A DNA stretch of 64,000 nucleotides from Pyxicephalus adspersus (GCF_032062135.1 NC_092860.1:155321796-155385795); one strand, 5' to 3'; positions 43,830-54,659 are shown, counted from the stretch's first letter. The notes: generated by a model not told the origin, from the letters alone. Translations and numbers: made by a program.

Positions 43830-44060
43830 ATAAATGTATAAAGGAAGCTGGGAGTTGATCCTAGAAGGTTGGCCTCTATCAATTTACAGATTGACTTTTC
43901 TAAACCTATTGACCCTAACTTGCATATTACCCTTCTGTGGGGTACAGTGTCAAATGCTTTAGCAAAGTCCAAGTACACTATATCAACTGCTACTCCACTG
44001 TCTACCTGTTTACTTACTTCCTCATAAAAAGAGTAAATTTGTTTGACAACTTCTAGAAGA
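43830..44060 (-). pseudogene. CR1-like LINE, RT palm fragment
   Basis: Minus-strand ORF around 43978 reads DIVYLDFAKAFDTVPHRRVI then CKLGSIGLEK, with VVKQIYSFYEEVSKQVDSG just upstream. This is RT block 3/4 of CR1-type LINEs; the F-x-K-A-F-D element carries the first catalytic Asp. The matching finger region is found 650 bp away at 44720-44815. In between is foreign sequence with a poly-G run. The YADD block is missing. Confidence 0.82.
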
Positions 44061-44700
44061 AGAATATAAGAAAAAGGATTGGAGGAAAGGGTGAAGGGGT
44101 GGTGGAGTCATGGGTTTAAAAAGCAGGGTTTTCTGGGGTGGGAGCAGAACCTTGAAAATTTTGCTGTTGAACTGCATTCCCACCCTCGCTCCCTATTGTA
44201 AGGAAGGTGTAAGGTTATTGTCACAGCAGCAGGGCCGGGGCAGGTTTTTTGTTGTTCGGGTCCATGGAAGTTAAGGGGGGGGGGGGGGGGGGTAATGTAA
44301 ATATAGAGGAGATGGGGACACGAAAAAGTTTTGGTTTGGGACAGTAAGGTTGGCCTTGCATGACACTGTTTGTTGTGGAGGCCAAGTTGGAGTATGGGGA
44401 TCCGCTAATTGTCCCCGAGGCGGGGTATGAGCACCTGGGGGCCTGGCAGGGGATCAGTGACAGCTGGATTACTAAGGAAGATTGGTGACTTTCATGGACC
44501 TGTATGAAGAATTGTTCCGGTTTATTCTAAAAATATGGTTTCTACAAAAGGTTGTTGTTAAAAAAACATGGTGTTAATAAAGGGGGCTGCTGTGGCCAAT
44601 TTTTTCTACCAAAGAATGTGTAATGGTTTTTCTTTTCTTTGTTGTGAGCGGTTTTGGGGAATGGGTGAATTAATTGGTTATGGGAGAAGAGGACTTCTCA
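44061..44700. other. Unassigned DNA splitting the CR1 RT
   Basis: No recognisable gene. An 18-base G run lies at 44275-44292. Confidence 0.5.
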
Positions 44701-44714
44701 TGCTGTACCCTGGT

Positions 44715-44820
44715 CATGACTTCGCTCCCTTTTTGAAGGTAGCAACCACATTAGCCTTACGCCAATCCATCGGTACATTGCCAGTGACTAAATCCTTTTG
44801 TTGTACAGTGACACCAAACC
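44715..44820 (-). pseudogene. CR1-like LINE, RT fingers fragment
   Basis: The minus strand reads QKDLVTGNVPMDWRKANVVA then TFKKGAKS, the classic G-x-[IV]-P-x-D-W-[KR]-x-A-x-V-x-x-x-[FY]-K-K-G block of CR1/Jockey-type RT. The frame breaks just after, and further words such as SMRSPLLP follow in another frame. Confidence 0.8.
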
Positions 44821-44889
44821 ATGTAATGGAATTAGGTCCATACAGGATGTCTATAATCTACAAGCAGACCTGGATGTACTGTGTGATTG

Positions 44890-45320
44890 GGGCAGCCAAG
44901 TAGCAAATGACATTTATTATAGATAAATGTAAAATTATGTACTTGGGAGGTAACACCATGCATGCTTCATACTGTCTAGGGGGAATACATTTGGGGGAGT
45001 CAGAAATGGAAAAGGATCTGGGGGTTCTGGTAAATCATAGACTTAATAACAGCATGCAATGCCAAGCTGCAATATCTAACGCTAGTAAAGTATTTTCTTG
45101 TATTAAAAGAGGAATAGACTGCAGAGACGGAGACATTATCCTGCCCCTGTACAAAGCATTGGTCACACCACATCTGGAATATGCAGTCCAATTTTGTTCG
45201 CAAAAAGGACATTGAGGAATTGGAGAGAGTGCAGAGAAGGACAACTAAACTAATAAAAGGAATGGAGGAGCTCAGCTATGAGGAGAGATTAGCTGAACTG
45301 AATCTATTCTATAGTACTGC
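44890..45320 (+). pseudogene. CR1-like LINE, ORF2 C-terminus in inverted orientation
   Basis: The plus-strand frame 44907-45215 reads DKCKIMYLGGN, then EMEKDLGVLVNHRLNNSMQC, then LPLYKALVTPHLEYAVQF. After a frameshift, KKDIEELERVQRRTTKLIKG and MEELSYEERLAELNLF follow to about 45312. This is the C-terminal region of CR1 ORF2 (EKDLGV, PHLEY, K-x-x-L-E-x-V-Q-R-R). It lies opposite in strand to all other CR1 pieces here, so the locus has been rearranged or a second copy inserted. Confidence 0.85.
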
Positions 45321-45463
45321 ACAATCCAATGTTTCTTTATAACATGGAAAGCTCCTTACACTTATCCATAATCCTCCCCCAACTATCCCCAATCCCCCCT
45401 CCACTAGTGTCTGACCTCTGACCTTTCTGCCACCCTATTTACCTGTCCTACCCCCCTTTTGTC
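45321..45463. other. C-rich spacer
   Basis: Between the inverted CR1 C-terminus and CR1 ORF1. On the minus strand it would follow ORF1 and contain the ORF1-ORF2 junction. Confidence 0.4.
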
Positions 45464-45971
45464 CTAGTTGAAATATCCCTCCACCATTCCCCTAAATCTT
45501 TCCACTAGCACAGCAGACCCCCTTTCATTTAGGTGCAAACCATCTCTGGCATACAGGATGAACCCCAATGAAAAGTCAGCCCAGTGCTCTATGAACCCAA
45601 ACCCTTCTCTTCTACACCAGGACTTAAGCCATGCATTTAGCTGTCTAAGCTCCCTCAGCCTTTCCTGTGTTGTGCATGGCACAGGCAATATTCCAGAGAA
45701 TATAACCTTGGGAGGACCTTTCCTTCAACTTGAAACCTAGTTCCCTAAACTCATTTTTAAGGATCCTCCATCTTCCATTTATATTGTCATTGGTTCCAAC
45801 ATGGACCAAGACAGCTGGGTCCTGTCCAGCCCCTCCCAGTAGTTTGTCCACTTGGTCCACCACATGCCGAACCCTGGCACCAGGGAGATGGCAAACCATT
45901 CGGTTGAAGGGATCCGGGTGACAAACTATTCTATCCGTCCTCCTGATCATAGAATCCCCCATGACAACCAA
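45464..45971 (-). pseudogene. CR1-like ORF1, SGNH/GDSL esterase-like domain
   Basis: CR1 ORF1 proteins often carry an SGNH hydrolase domain with RNA-binding or lipid-interaction roles. ORF 45971-45645 reads MVVMGDSMIRRTDRIV, with the GDS serine block at 45951-45959, then CHLPGARVRHVVDQVDKLL and VHVGTND, the Asn block, at 45786-45797. After one frameshift near 45680, ORF 45688-45464 continues with LNAWLKSWCRREGFGFIEHW and ARDGLHLNERG, the D-x-x-H block at 45533-45544. All three catalytic blocks survive despite the frameshift. Upstream, at about 46330-46220, the strand also encodes a Cys-rich, coiled segment. Confidence 0.88.
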
Positions 45972-46199
45972 TTGTCTATTCCTTCCTGGGATTCCCTCCC
46001 CACCACTACTAGATGAGCTGCTCCCCCGGCTGTTAGGGGTATCAGTAACGTCCCCACTGGATCTGCCACCTGCACATCTTCACATAACTTTGCAAACATG
46101 TTGGGGGGCTCAAACACAAGGCTGGCCTTCCTTTTCTGGGGGCCCCTACCACTCCTCCAGTTACATTAACTCCGTACATGTTCAGCCTGATTAACCTCT

Positions 46200-46400
46200 C
46201 CACCCTCCACATCTAAGCCCTTGCTTGCTCAGTGAGCAGGAGACCCCTCTCAAGGTGATCCAGTGGTTTCAGTGTTGCAATGCGTTTCTCCAGCTCTCCA
46301 ATGCGAGATACCACAAAGGCGATTTGCTCACATCTGTCACAGCGGTATTCACCTAGGAGCTGTTACTCCATTTTTGCATACATATGACAGACTGTGCACT
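46200..46400 (-). pseudogene. CR1-like ORF1, N-terminal Cys-rich and coiled segment
   Basis: The minus strand reads CSVCHMYAKME near 46395-46365 and, in another frame, YRCDRCEQIAFVVSRIGELE then KRIATLKPLDHLERG near 46345-46245. CR1 ORF1 proteins have a Cys-rich finger and a short coiled coil before the esterase domain, so the order fits. Frames are broken. Confidence 0.65.
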
Positions 46401-47092
46401 GAACCAAACCTTCCACTTTGCCCAGTTACAATTTTTGTTCACAATAGGTTATAAAAGGTTACTTAGTTTGTGGGTACTATAAGGATTTAACTCGTTTTGT
46501 TTTCTAACTCATGTTTTTTCCAACTCCACTTGATCAAAGAGCCACTTGTTTCACGAGTCAAGGCTCACACTTCTTCCTTTTGTCTTTTCTCTCCCTCCAA
46601 ATACTCCTTTCTATCATACAAGTTATTGAAATGATTCAGATGGATCAGGAACCTGCATATAATTGTGAGTGAATGGTCCATGGAGGTACTTCCTACTGGC
46701 CTCTCAATTAGGGTTAAGCTCCTAAAGCTTTCTTACTATGGTTTTACTAGTCTGCCCTTGTGGCAACCCTAATAAACTGATGGGAGTTTTCATCTAATCT
46801 CTCGTCATAAATTGTTTAAGAGGTTTAAGAAAAGTCTTCTGTTAATCAGGCAAAGAAAATGACAAGCAAGTTTATAAAATAAGTAAATTGAATTTTTTTA
46901 CTTAACCCATTCTTTTTTGTTGGGTGTATAGAAACAGGTCAAGTTTTAAAGGTTTTCCTGCATTCCATAATGTTAAATTTATATGGACTGCATAGATATG
47001 CTTCCAGCCTGTTGGATTCAATAGTATGTAATAGGCTTCAACAAAACTTACATTTTACGAAATCGTATTTGCACTGATAAACCATGGAAAGT

Positions 47093-47144
<52 letters not shown>

Positions 47145-47221
47145 TTTTTTTATTATAGAATTACCTGTGTGCTTATAACAAATTCCTTCATCACTGTTAA
47201 GAATATCCTATTTCTGCAGTG
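46401..47221. other. Unassigned AT-rich DNA with an (AT)n tract
   Basis: (AT)n at about 47099-47140, about 20 units, followed by poly-T. No gene recognised. Confidence 0.6.
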
Positions 47222-47490
47222 GATGTTTACTGAAAAGAAAGGAGCTGAAAGTAGAAGCAAGCCAAAAAGGATGAGAAAACCATTCTAAAGAGTTGACAGA
47301 TTTATATCAAAGTTTTTGAGCCATGCATGGGAAGTTATTAGTAGGCCCTTGAAGGTAAGTGGGCCAAGAACTGTGGAGGTGCAGGAACATTGGAAGGCAA
47401 CGCATAAGAGCTTGAATTTGATTCAAAGGTGAAATTGAAGAGCAAAACAGTTGGAAGAATCAGTCTGGCTGCAGCATTAGATGAGGGGAA
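47222..47490 (-). mobile_element. L2-like ORF2 C-terminal fragment
   Basis: GAAAGTAGAAGCAAGCC, CCATTCTAAAGAGTTG, GTAAGTGGGCCAAGAACTG and GAATTTGATTCAAAGGTGAA match the minus-strand L2 C-terminus at 35840-36140. More diverged than the other copies. Confidence 0.7.
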
Positions 47491-47581
47491 AAGTGTGTAG
47501 TTGTGCATTTAAGGAATATTTTATGTGAAAGATTGTAGGTAAAGGGAAAAGTATGTGGATTTTGTATTTGCAAATTTAGAC

Positions 47582-48408
47582 TAGGGATCGGCAACCTTTA
47601 CTATCAAGAGCCATTTTGCTCCTCTTTCACTAAAGAAATAGTCTGGAGCCGCAAAACATAACACGGCTTATACACTTCAACAGTTTAATTTTTTTTTTTT
47701 TTTTTTTTGGATGGGCAGAGTTCTTTATGTTCTGACGATGCCTTGGCAATGAAATTTTAGAGGTTGTTACCCACATGTGTCGCCATTTGCACCTCAAATT
47801 TTATTCACCTGTACCCCCAGTTCCAGAGAAATTGGGGTTTAGGTGCTAAGTCTCCAGCAATGTGAAACGGGGTGGATTTTTTTTGATAGGCAGAGTATTA
47901 TGACGATGGCCTAATGATGAAATTTTAGGGGGTGTTAGTCACAGGTGTCCCCCACTTGCACCCACACTTTTGGTTTTGTACATCTCTCCATTCCAGAGAA
48001 ATTGGGATTCAAAGTAGGGAAGGGGCCGAGGTAGTGGTTTGGCATTTCTAGTTTTGTGACAGGTAGGTATAAAATTGGTGTGCACACCTACTTGCTATGT
48101 AAGTGGCCCCGGGGTCAGGTTGGTAGGAGATACTGTTCAGGAGATATGGGGTTTTTTACTGGGAGAAGGCTACAGAACATGACATGCAGCATTCATAAAC
48201 ACGTCTGTGAAATTTCCTGATGACATTGTCCATTTGTACACGGCACCTGGTATCTATTTCGAGGGTAGATTTTTTTTCGTTAGACACTGCGGAGGAGGGG
48301 GAATTCCCCTTCCTGTGAGGAAGGGGATCACCCATCAGGGGTATCCCGTTGGTGGTCAAAGGGAGCCACAACAACGAGGCTGAAGAGCCCTGGATTGCAG
48401 ACCCCCTG
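47582..48408. mobile_element. hAT-type MITE with near-matching 8-bp duplications
   Basis: The left end TAGGGATCGGCAACC and right end GGATTGCAGACCCCCTG are imperfect inverted repeats of the CAGGGGTCGGCAACCT type. Flanks ATTTAGAC (47574-47581) and GGTTAGAC (48409-48416) agree at 6 of 8 positions, as for an old hAT target duplication. Inside is a 173-bp tandem duplication (TTCCAGAGAAATTGGG at about 47821 and 47993). No transposase. Confidence 0.7.
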
Positions 48409-48483
48409 GGTTAGACCATAAGATTTATAAACTGATTGAATGTGATGTGGGAAAGACTATTGTGAATAGGGGTATATGGAGAG

Positions 48484-48515
48484 TGAGGTGTGTGTGTGTG
48501 TGTGTGTGAGTGAGT
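48484..48515. repeat. (GT)n microsatellite
   Basis: Short GT tract after the hAT MITE. Confidence 0.85.
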
Positions 48516-48734
48516 GTTAGGTTATGGAATGGAATTGGATTATTCGATTAAATGACAAGTTGATAATAGAATATAACAGTGATATCTGCCTCATATTAAC
48601 AGTATCAATAAATTAATCTGTCTAGATAGTTTAATAAATGGATCACCTTGGTATCTAGTGTATATTTTGTTTGAGTGAAGTAATACAATGTTGGAACAGA
48701 TTGATAAAATGCAAGATGATCAACACAAAAATAT

Positions 48735-49445
48735 AGAATCAGAAGGATTGATGCTGAAAATAGTACAAAGGGGTGAACATGCAGTCATTGTGTTCATGTG
48801 CAATCAGAAAGAAGTGGCTACATGCGCCACTCAAATTGCTGGCAGCAGCATGGGTAACTTTGGTGGCAGAAGGAGGAAAGGCAGCAGAGGAAGATCGAGC
48901 AGTTTGAGCTTGCTTCTTGGGTGGAGGTGGTTGCACAGAGCTCTGTGCTTTCACCGGGTGTTCACGCCAGGTTACCGGGTGGTGGCTTTTTAAATGGGTG
49001 CTCATGCAACTTGTTCCAAGTTTGTTTGGGTTTTTGCCTCGTTTCAAGTGTTGAGCACACAGTGTGCAGATGACCATAGTGTTGTCATCATCACTATGAA
49101 CATTAAAAATGCCCACATGGGCGAACATCCAACTGGGCCGCAAGTGCTCTGGAGCTGGTGGTGGCAGACGCGGTTGTTGAGGCATAGCTGGTGACAGGCC
49201 GCTTCCGACGATGGATGACTATGACTTGCCTCACTGGTACATGAAGAATGCAGAGTGATATTTTGCAGGGTGTCAAGCAAAGCAGTATGAGTTTGTTTTT
49301 AGCTGCAGACCCAAGAACAAGAAGCGCTGCTGTTGGTGGTGGGCATCCATTATTACCACACCATGAACAAGAGGTAGTGGAGTACATGACCCAGCCTGGG
49401 TCAAGTGATTGTACCCCCTCTTCATGCCAGTCCTAGACACAGGCC
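48735..49445 (-). pseudogene. hAT transposase 5' part, inverted copy with BED finger
   Basis: ORF 49185-48739 reads MPQQPRLPPPAPEHLRPSWM, then FAHVGIFNVHSDDDNTMVIC and TLCAQHLKRG...STHLKSHHP. This is a BED-type zinc finger (C-x2-C...H-x4-H), with both Cys and both His (H-L-K-S-H-H) preserved. A Pro/Ser-rich linker follows. It then leaves the family and ends. The copy is head-to-head with the longer plus-strand copy at 49470-52620, about 80% alike by eye, and retains the finger that the other copy has lost. Confidence 0.82.
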
Positions 49446-49469
49446 TTACAGGTTTCCCAGAGTCCATGA

Positions 49470-52400
49470 TACACCTGTTCCTCCTACTTCTTCATCAGTA
49501 AAGTCTCGGGTATAGCAGTATGTAAAGGAGTCTCACTGAGGGGTTGGAGAGGCGGAGCTACAAGCATTCCTTCAAGATGCTCAGTTGTTTCACCCATCTG
49601 ACGAAGGGAGTCAGTTCACAGGCTTTCCCCCCACTTACTTTTCACCAGAACACTCTGAGCCAGACCAGCCAATTCAAACTGGCTCCAAAAGGCCGCTGGT
49701 TCTTTTCGGCACATACAGGGAAACTATCTCCTCCTCTGATGATGATGATGATGATGATGATGTCCTTGATCTGACATGGGGCGAGCAAGGAGATCATAAT
49801 AGGCAGGAAGAAAAGGAGGAGGAGGTTGTAGAGCGCCCTCAAAGGGGGAAAGGGCAAAAGAGGCTAAAAGCCGCCCACACTCAGTCTTCCAATGTCAGAT
49901 GCTGCCTGTCACCACAGCTATGCCTCAACAATCACAGACCGCCACCCCGACCACCAGCTCCAGAGAACCTTTCGGCCCAGTTTAGATGTTCGCCCATGTG
50001 GGCATTTTTTAATGTCCATAGTGATGACAACACTATGGTCATCTGCAAACTGTGCTCAACACTTGAAATGAGGCAAAAACCCAAACAAACTTGGAGCAAG
50101 TTGCATGAGCACTCGTTTAAAAAGCCACCACCCAGTAACCTGGCGGGAACACCTGGTGAAAGCACAGAGCTCTGTGCAACCACCTCCGCCCAAGAAGCAA
50201 GCTCAACTGCTCGATGTTCCTCCACTGCCTTTCCTCCTTCCGCCTTGAATGGGGCATGTAGCCGAGCATTACCTTTTTCAGGCTCCACCAGCGGTGAGCA
50301 GGAGCTCCAACGCAGATCAGCTGCTGTTTGTTGCATTGCTAGCAGTCAAGACCAGGCATCATTGCCATCCCCCACAATTTCTACCCCACCGTCCAATCTT
50401 TCTGTGGTTAGCATTAGCAGCATCCAACCATCCCCCAGGTGCTGGAGTGCAAGAGGAAATATGTCCCAAAAGACCCCAAAACAAAGCCAATCAATGTGGC
50501 AATTGCACAGCTGATGGCATCAGAGCTCCTCCCCTACCGGCTGGTGGACTCCAATGTTTTCCGTTACGCATTTCTCTGCAGGAACCCACAGTACGTTATG
50601 CCTAAGCGACAGTATTTTGCACAAAAATGTGTTCCTGCTTTGCATTGGTTGGTCGAGCAAGCATGAACTGGGAAGATATATTTCCTATAAAGCTTACTGG
50701 GTAACTTTGGTGGCAACAGGGGAAGATGCAGCTGCAGCAAGGCCTGCATACCTACCTCCGCCAGGAGCACATCGCCATGCAATTTCCTCCTCAACCTCCA
50801 CTTCCACCTCCTTCTTTGACTCGTGTGCCTCAAACTATTCTTCCAGGGACACTTTGCAGTGGAGACCCAGCACCTCCTATTCGGCAGCATCTGTTTACCA
50901 CCAGCAAGATCCTGCAGTTTGCTATTTCGGTGCACAATTCCGACGTTCCGACGTCCTGAGGTTGCGAAGCCTGTGTTCCCTCTGCCACAGCGGCGCAGCT
51001 ATTCTAAGTGCCTTGTTGGAGCAGGAGGACATATGGCTAACTCCCAACAGACTTCAGCCAGGCAAGGTCGTGTGTGACAACGGGGCCAATCTGCTGGCAG
51101 CCCTGCGTTGTGGGAAAGTCACACACGTACCTTGCCTGGCTCACGTCATGAACCTGATAGTACAGCGCTTCCATAGGAATTACCCAGGCCTCCAGCCGCT
51201 GTTGCTGAAGGTAAGAAGGCTGTCAGTGCATTTCTGCCGGTCCTACACAGCCAGTGCCAGATTTGTGGATTCACAGCAAAATCTGAACCTGCCAGTGCAC
51301 CGGTCAATTTGTGATGTGGCCACACTTTGGAATTCCAACTTTTACATGCTGCAGTGGTTGGCTGAACAACAGAAAGCTGTGGTGGGTTACGTGGCAGTCT
51401 GTTCGTTTGAGATGTATACCCACACTACCTTTCTTCAGCCCTGCGGAGTGGCTGCAAATGTAGGACTTGTGCACTGTATTGTATCACCTTTTGAAGAGGC
51501 CACCAGGATGATCAACAGAGATCAGGCCTGTGTCAGTGACACCATCCCCATCATATGTCTGCTGGAACAGATGATGGTGGATCTCGGAGACAACACAGAG
51601 AGGACGCCGCATCAAGAGATGTTTCAAACATCTCGGACATGTGTGCCTACTAGACATAGTGTACCACAAATCTAGGAAGAGGAGGTGGAAGAGGATGCGG
51701 TGGGCATGGCAGAAGGGGAGGAAGGGGCAGAGGAGGATATTGAGGGTACTTGAGCATCCATCCACCCAAACACAAGGCGCCATGTTCCGTGGATGGCAAG
51801 ACCAGGTGGAGGAGGACGGCGACGACCCTGTGCTGCTGTTCGACCCACAGGAGTCTGGGTATAGAATTACCTCAGCTGTGGGTAGTTTAAGCAACATGAC
51901 ATGCTTCATGCAAGAGTGCAAAGCCAAAGATACACACATTCAACACATTAAAACTAAGACTGACGACTATTGGATTGCTACTTTACTGGATCCATGTTAC
52001 AACCTGAGATACAACAACTGATCTTGCCCCAATACATGGGACCTAAAATGCAGCACTACCAAACAGTGCTTGTAAGGGACTTGTGCTCAGCCTTTCTGAC
52101 TGCCAGCAGCAGCAGGGATCCCTATGGCAGTTCCACCAGCCATGGCAGCCAAACAACTGCTTTAAGCAACGGTAGAGGGTGGCAGAGGTCGTCTAAACCA
52201 AACTATGCAGGCTTTTTTCAATAGAAGCAAGCTGCCAGTCATGCAGCAATTGCCAATGACACTGAGCAGTGGTAGTCAGTGATGGTGCAGGAATACATGA
52301 GCTCTACATGGGACATCTGCAACCTGCCAAGCCAGGACCCACTGGGCTAGTGGGTATCCAAGCTTGAGCAGTGGCCGGAGCTGGCAGAAGATGTCATTCA

Positions 52401-52620
52401 GATCTTTGCCTGCCCAGCCACAAGTGTTATCTGCAAGAGCGTTCAGTGCAGCTTGGGGCGTAGTGAGTGACAATAGGTTTCGGCTCTCTGCAGAAAATGT
52501 TGACCAAGTCACTTATTAAAATTAATAAGGCTTGGATCGGCAATGACTTCAACACCCCCTCTGCAGAGTGTACTGATGATTAGTCATCCACTGCTGCACG
52601 GCCTGCTTACGCCTTGATGG
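49470..52620 (+). pseudogene. hAT-superfamily transposase (ZBED-like), full-length relic
   Basis: hAT transposases have a BED finger, a DDE/RNase H-like core with an inserted helical domain and a C-terminal hATC dimerisation motif. In order across several frames: acidic leader with an Asp run (49735-49763); BED finger at 49980-50130 (FFNVHSDDNTMVICKLC), where the first His of HLKSHH has become Arg and a frameshift intervenes; KYVPKDPKTKPINVAIAQLM at 50455-50520; VPCLAHVMNLIVQRF at 51129-51173; SICDVATLWNSNFYMLQWLA at 51308-51365; TDDYWIATLLDPCYN at 51961-52005; and a hATC block near 52340-52590 (QWPELAEDVIQIFACPATS, then a disrupted SDNRFRLSAENVDQ). At least five frameshifts or stops make it inactive. 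Terminal inverted repeats were not found. Confidence 0.85.
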
Positions 52621-52760
52621 GAAGAGCACGTTCACAGCCTTCGGCATCTGCTTCTACTCCTCACCCTAGTGGCCCTCTACCTCTACTCTGTCTCTGAGGT
52701 CAATAACTTGGAATGTAGCTGTGTAACTGGCTTTTTTTTTTTTTTAACGAGCATCCATCA

Positions 52761-52971
52761 GTGATGGCCTTCAGTGTTAATGCCCTCCTTGCTCTGTCTC
52801 AGGGCCCACCGCCTCCTCCTCCCAGTCCCCAGCTCTAGATCTCAGTCCCCAGCTCTCCAATAGTTACTGCCCCTACATTGTCCACGTAGGTGGGCCCTGA
52901 GACGGAGCAAGGAGGGCATTAAAATTGAAGGCCATCACTTACTTGGACAGTGTAGAGGCAGTAGCTATTGG
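52761..52971. repeat. 50-bp inverted repeat with nested second inverted segment
   Basis: 52761-52810 is the reverse complement of 52889-52938 at 47 of 50 positions (GTGATGGCCTTCA...GGGCCCACC). A second segment, 52857-52883 (CCAATAGTTACTGCCC...), is inverted against 52945-52971. Spacing is 78 bp. Together they could form a strong hairpin. The loop holds an inverted unit of the minisatellite at 53041-53560. Confidence 0.85.
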
Positions 52972-53040
52972 AGACCTGAATGGATGATGGACATTCCAAT
53001 CTGTCCCTACCTACTATATTGCAAAACCACATGAAAGGGA

Positions 53041-53560
53041 TTGTGCTTGGAGGAATCGGCGGGCAAAGACGACCCTGTTGAGCTGGAGTCCAGTCTGGCA
53101 TCCAGAGCTGGGGACTGGGAGGAGGAGGCAGTGGGCTCTGGAACAAAGTGTCGACTGCATTGGGACCTGGCATCTAGAGCTGGCTATTGGGCAGGCGGCA
53201 GCATCAGTAACAGCAGAAGGAGGCAGTGGGCCCAGAGATGTACTGTGGATGGAATTAGTAACTAGCATTTAAAGTCAGGTACTGGGCAGCAGCAGTAACA
53301 GCATGATTCGAAGGCGGAGGGCTCTGAGACTGAGTATGGACGGCATTATTGTCTGGCATCTAAAGTCGGGTACTAGGCAGGCGGCAGCATCATTTACAGC
53401 AGGAGGAGAAGGCGGTGGGCTCTGAGACGGATCGTGGACTACATTAGTATCTTGCATCTACAGTTGGGTAGTGGGAAGGCAGCAGCAGTAGGAGGCGGTG
53501 GGCCCTGGTACGGAGCGTGGACCACATTGGAGGTTGAGGCCATCACCTCTATGGACAGTG
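53041..53560. repeat. GC-rich minisatellite, about 92-bp units x5
   Basis: GGC(A/G)GTGGGC(T/C)CTG starts at 53127, 53222, 53313, 53411 and 53494 (intervals 95, 91, 98, 83). Units share GCATCTA.AG..GG.TA.TGGGCAGGCGGCAGCA. The block is bracketed by two copies of a flank (GGCCATCAC..TGGACAGTGTAGA, at 52930 and 53540), so there is also a macro-repeat of about 610 bp. Several minus- and plus-strand open frames here are by-products. Confidence 0.82.
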
Positions 53561-53659
53561 TAGAAGCTTTAGCTAATTGGGACATTATTAGATTAAGGAA
53601 AATCACACTTTCCATACCTACTAGGTAGTGAAACCACATAAAAGGTAACATACTTGGTG

Positions 53660-54250
53660 GAATACGTGGGGAAATGCATCAATTTTTTATCATTTGTGGA
53701 TATCTAGCAAGTGCTATCACAGTTAAATATATGTATTTGTCTCACATAAATACATACATTTTTATGGGTTTTAGGATACATATCCAAGTGCTATAAGAAT
53801 GAAATATCTGTATTGTTTGTATAATAATAATAAATACATTTTTATGGCTTTAGGGATATATAGAAGAGTGGGATCAGAACTAAAGATCTGTATTTTCTGT
53901 AGAGAAATATCAAAGTTTTTATGGTCTTTTGGATCGATACAAAGTGCTATCAGAATTAAATATCTAGATTTTTGAAAGAGAAATATAGAATTTTTTATGG
54001 CTTTGGAGATGTATAGCAAAGTGGGATCGGAAAGAAATATAGATATTTTTTGGAGAGAAATACTGAATTTTTTTATGGGTTTTAGGAAAGATACGAAGTG
54101 ATATCATAATAAAATATCTGTTTTTTTTTTTTTTTTTTTTTTTACAGAAATGTTTATATTTATTTTGACAGATCGCAAGTGGCATCAGAATTCTCCATTA
54201 TTTTACAGAAAATTTTCTGTGTATTTTTTCATAGATAGCAACTTGCTATC
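53660..54250. repeat. AT-rich minisatellite, about 77-bp units x7
   Basis: TTTTTATGG recurs with the ATGG at 53764, 53844, 53921, 53997 and 54075. A diverged unit lies on each side (about 53689 and 54153). Intervals are 75-80 bp. Each unit also carries AGTG.(T/G)ATCA.AA and AAATATCTGTATTTT. A poly-T run at 54120-54143 interrupts the last units. Confidence 0.85.
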
Positions 54251-54520
54251 TATCAAAATAGAAAAATTCCTGTATTTTTGTAAAAAAAAAAAAAAAAATA
54301 GAGAATTAATTGATGGTGTGGGGGGTTGACACACAAAATGCAAGTGCGCTGTGTTGTATGCAGCACTTTGCTATACACTGCGTCTGTGTGTCTGTCTCTC
54401 AGTACAAGTGTGATACTGTGCACGCAGTCAGCGAGGGGACCCTGCCTCTGGCTGCATGTATGTAACACACTGACTGACTTCGTTTCACAAAATAAATTAT
54501 CTCTTGTGTGCCGAATAGCC

Positions 54521-54557
<37 letters not shown>

Positions 54558-54659
54558 CATAGTCTCTGTACCAGCCTTGTAGTGAGAGCTTTGGCCTCAT
54601 ATGTAAAGTCTTTCTGATGTACAATTACTGCATCTTAATTAATTGCATCTGACTAGGGG
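54251..54659. other. Unassigned DNA with poly-A and poly-T runs
   Basis: Poly-A at 54282-54298 and poly-T at about 54524-54555. No gene recognised. Confidence 0.5.

Noticed and set aside
49585..49780. Acidic Asp-rich tract as a possible host gene exon
   Set aside because: Belongs to the hAT transposase leader and comes from a GAT microsatellite.
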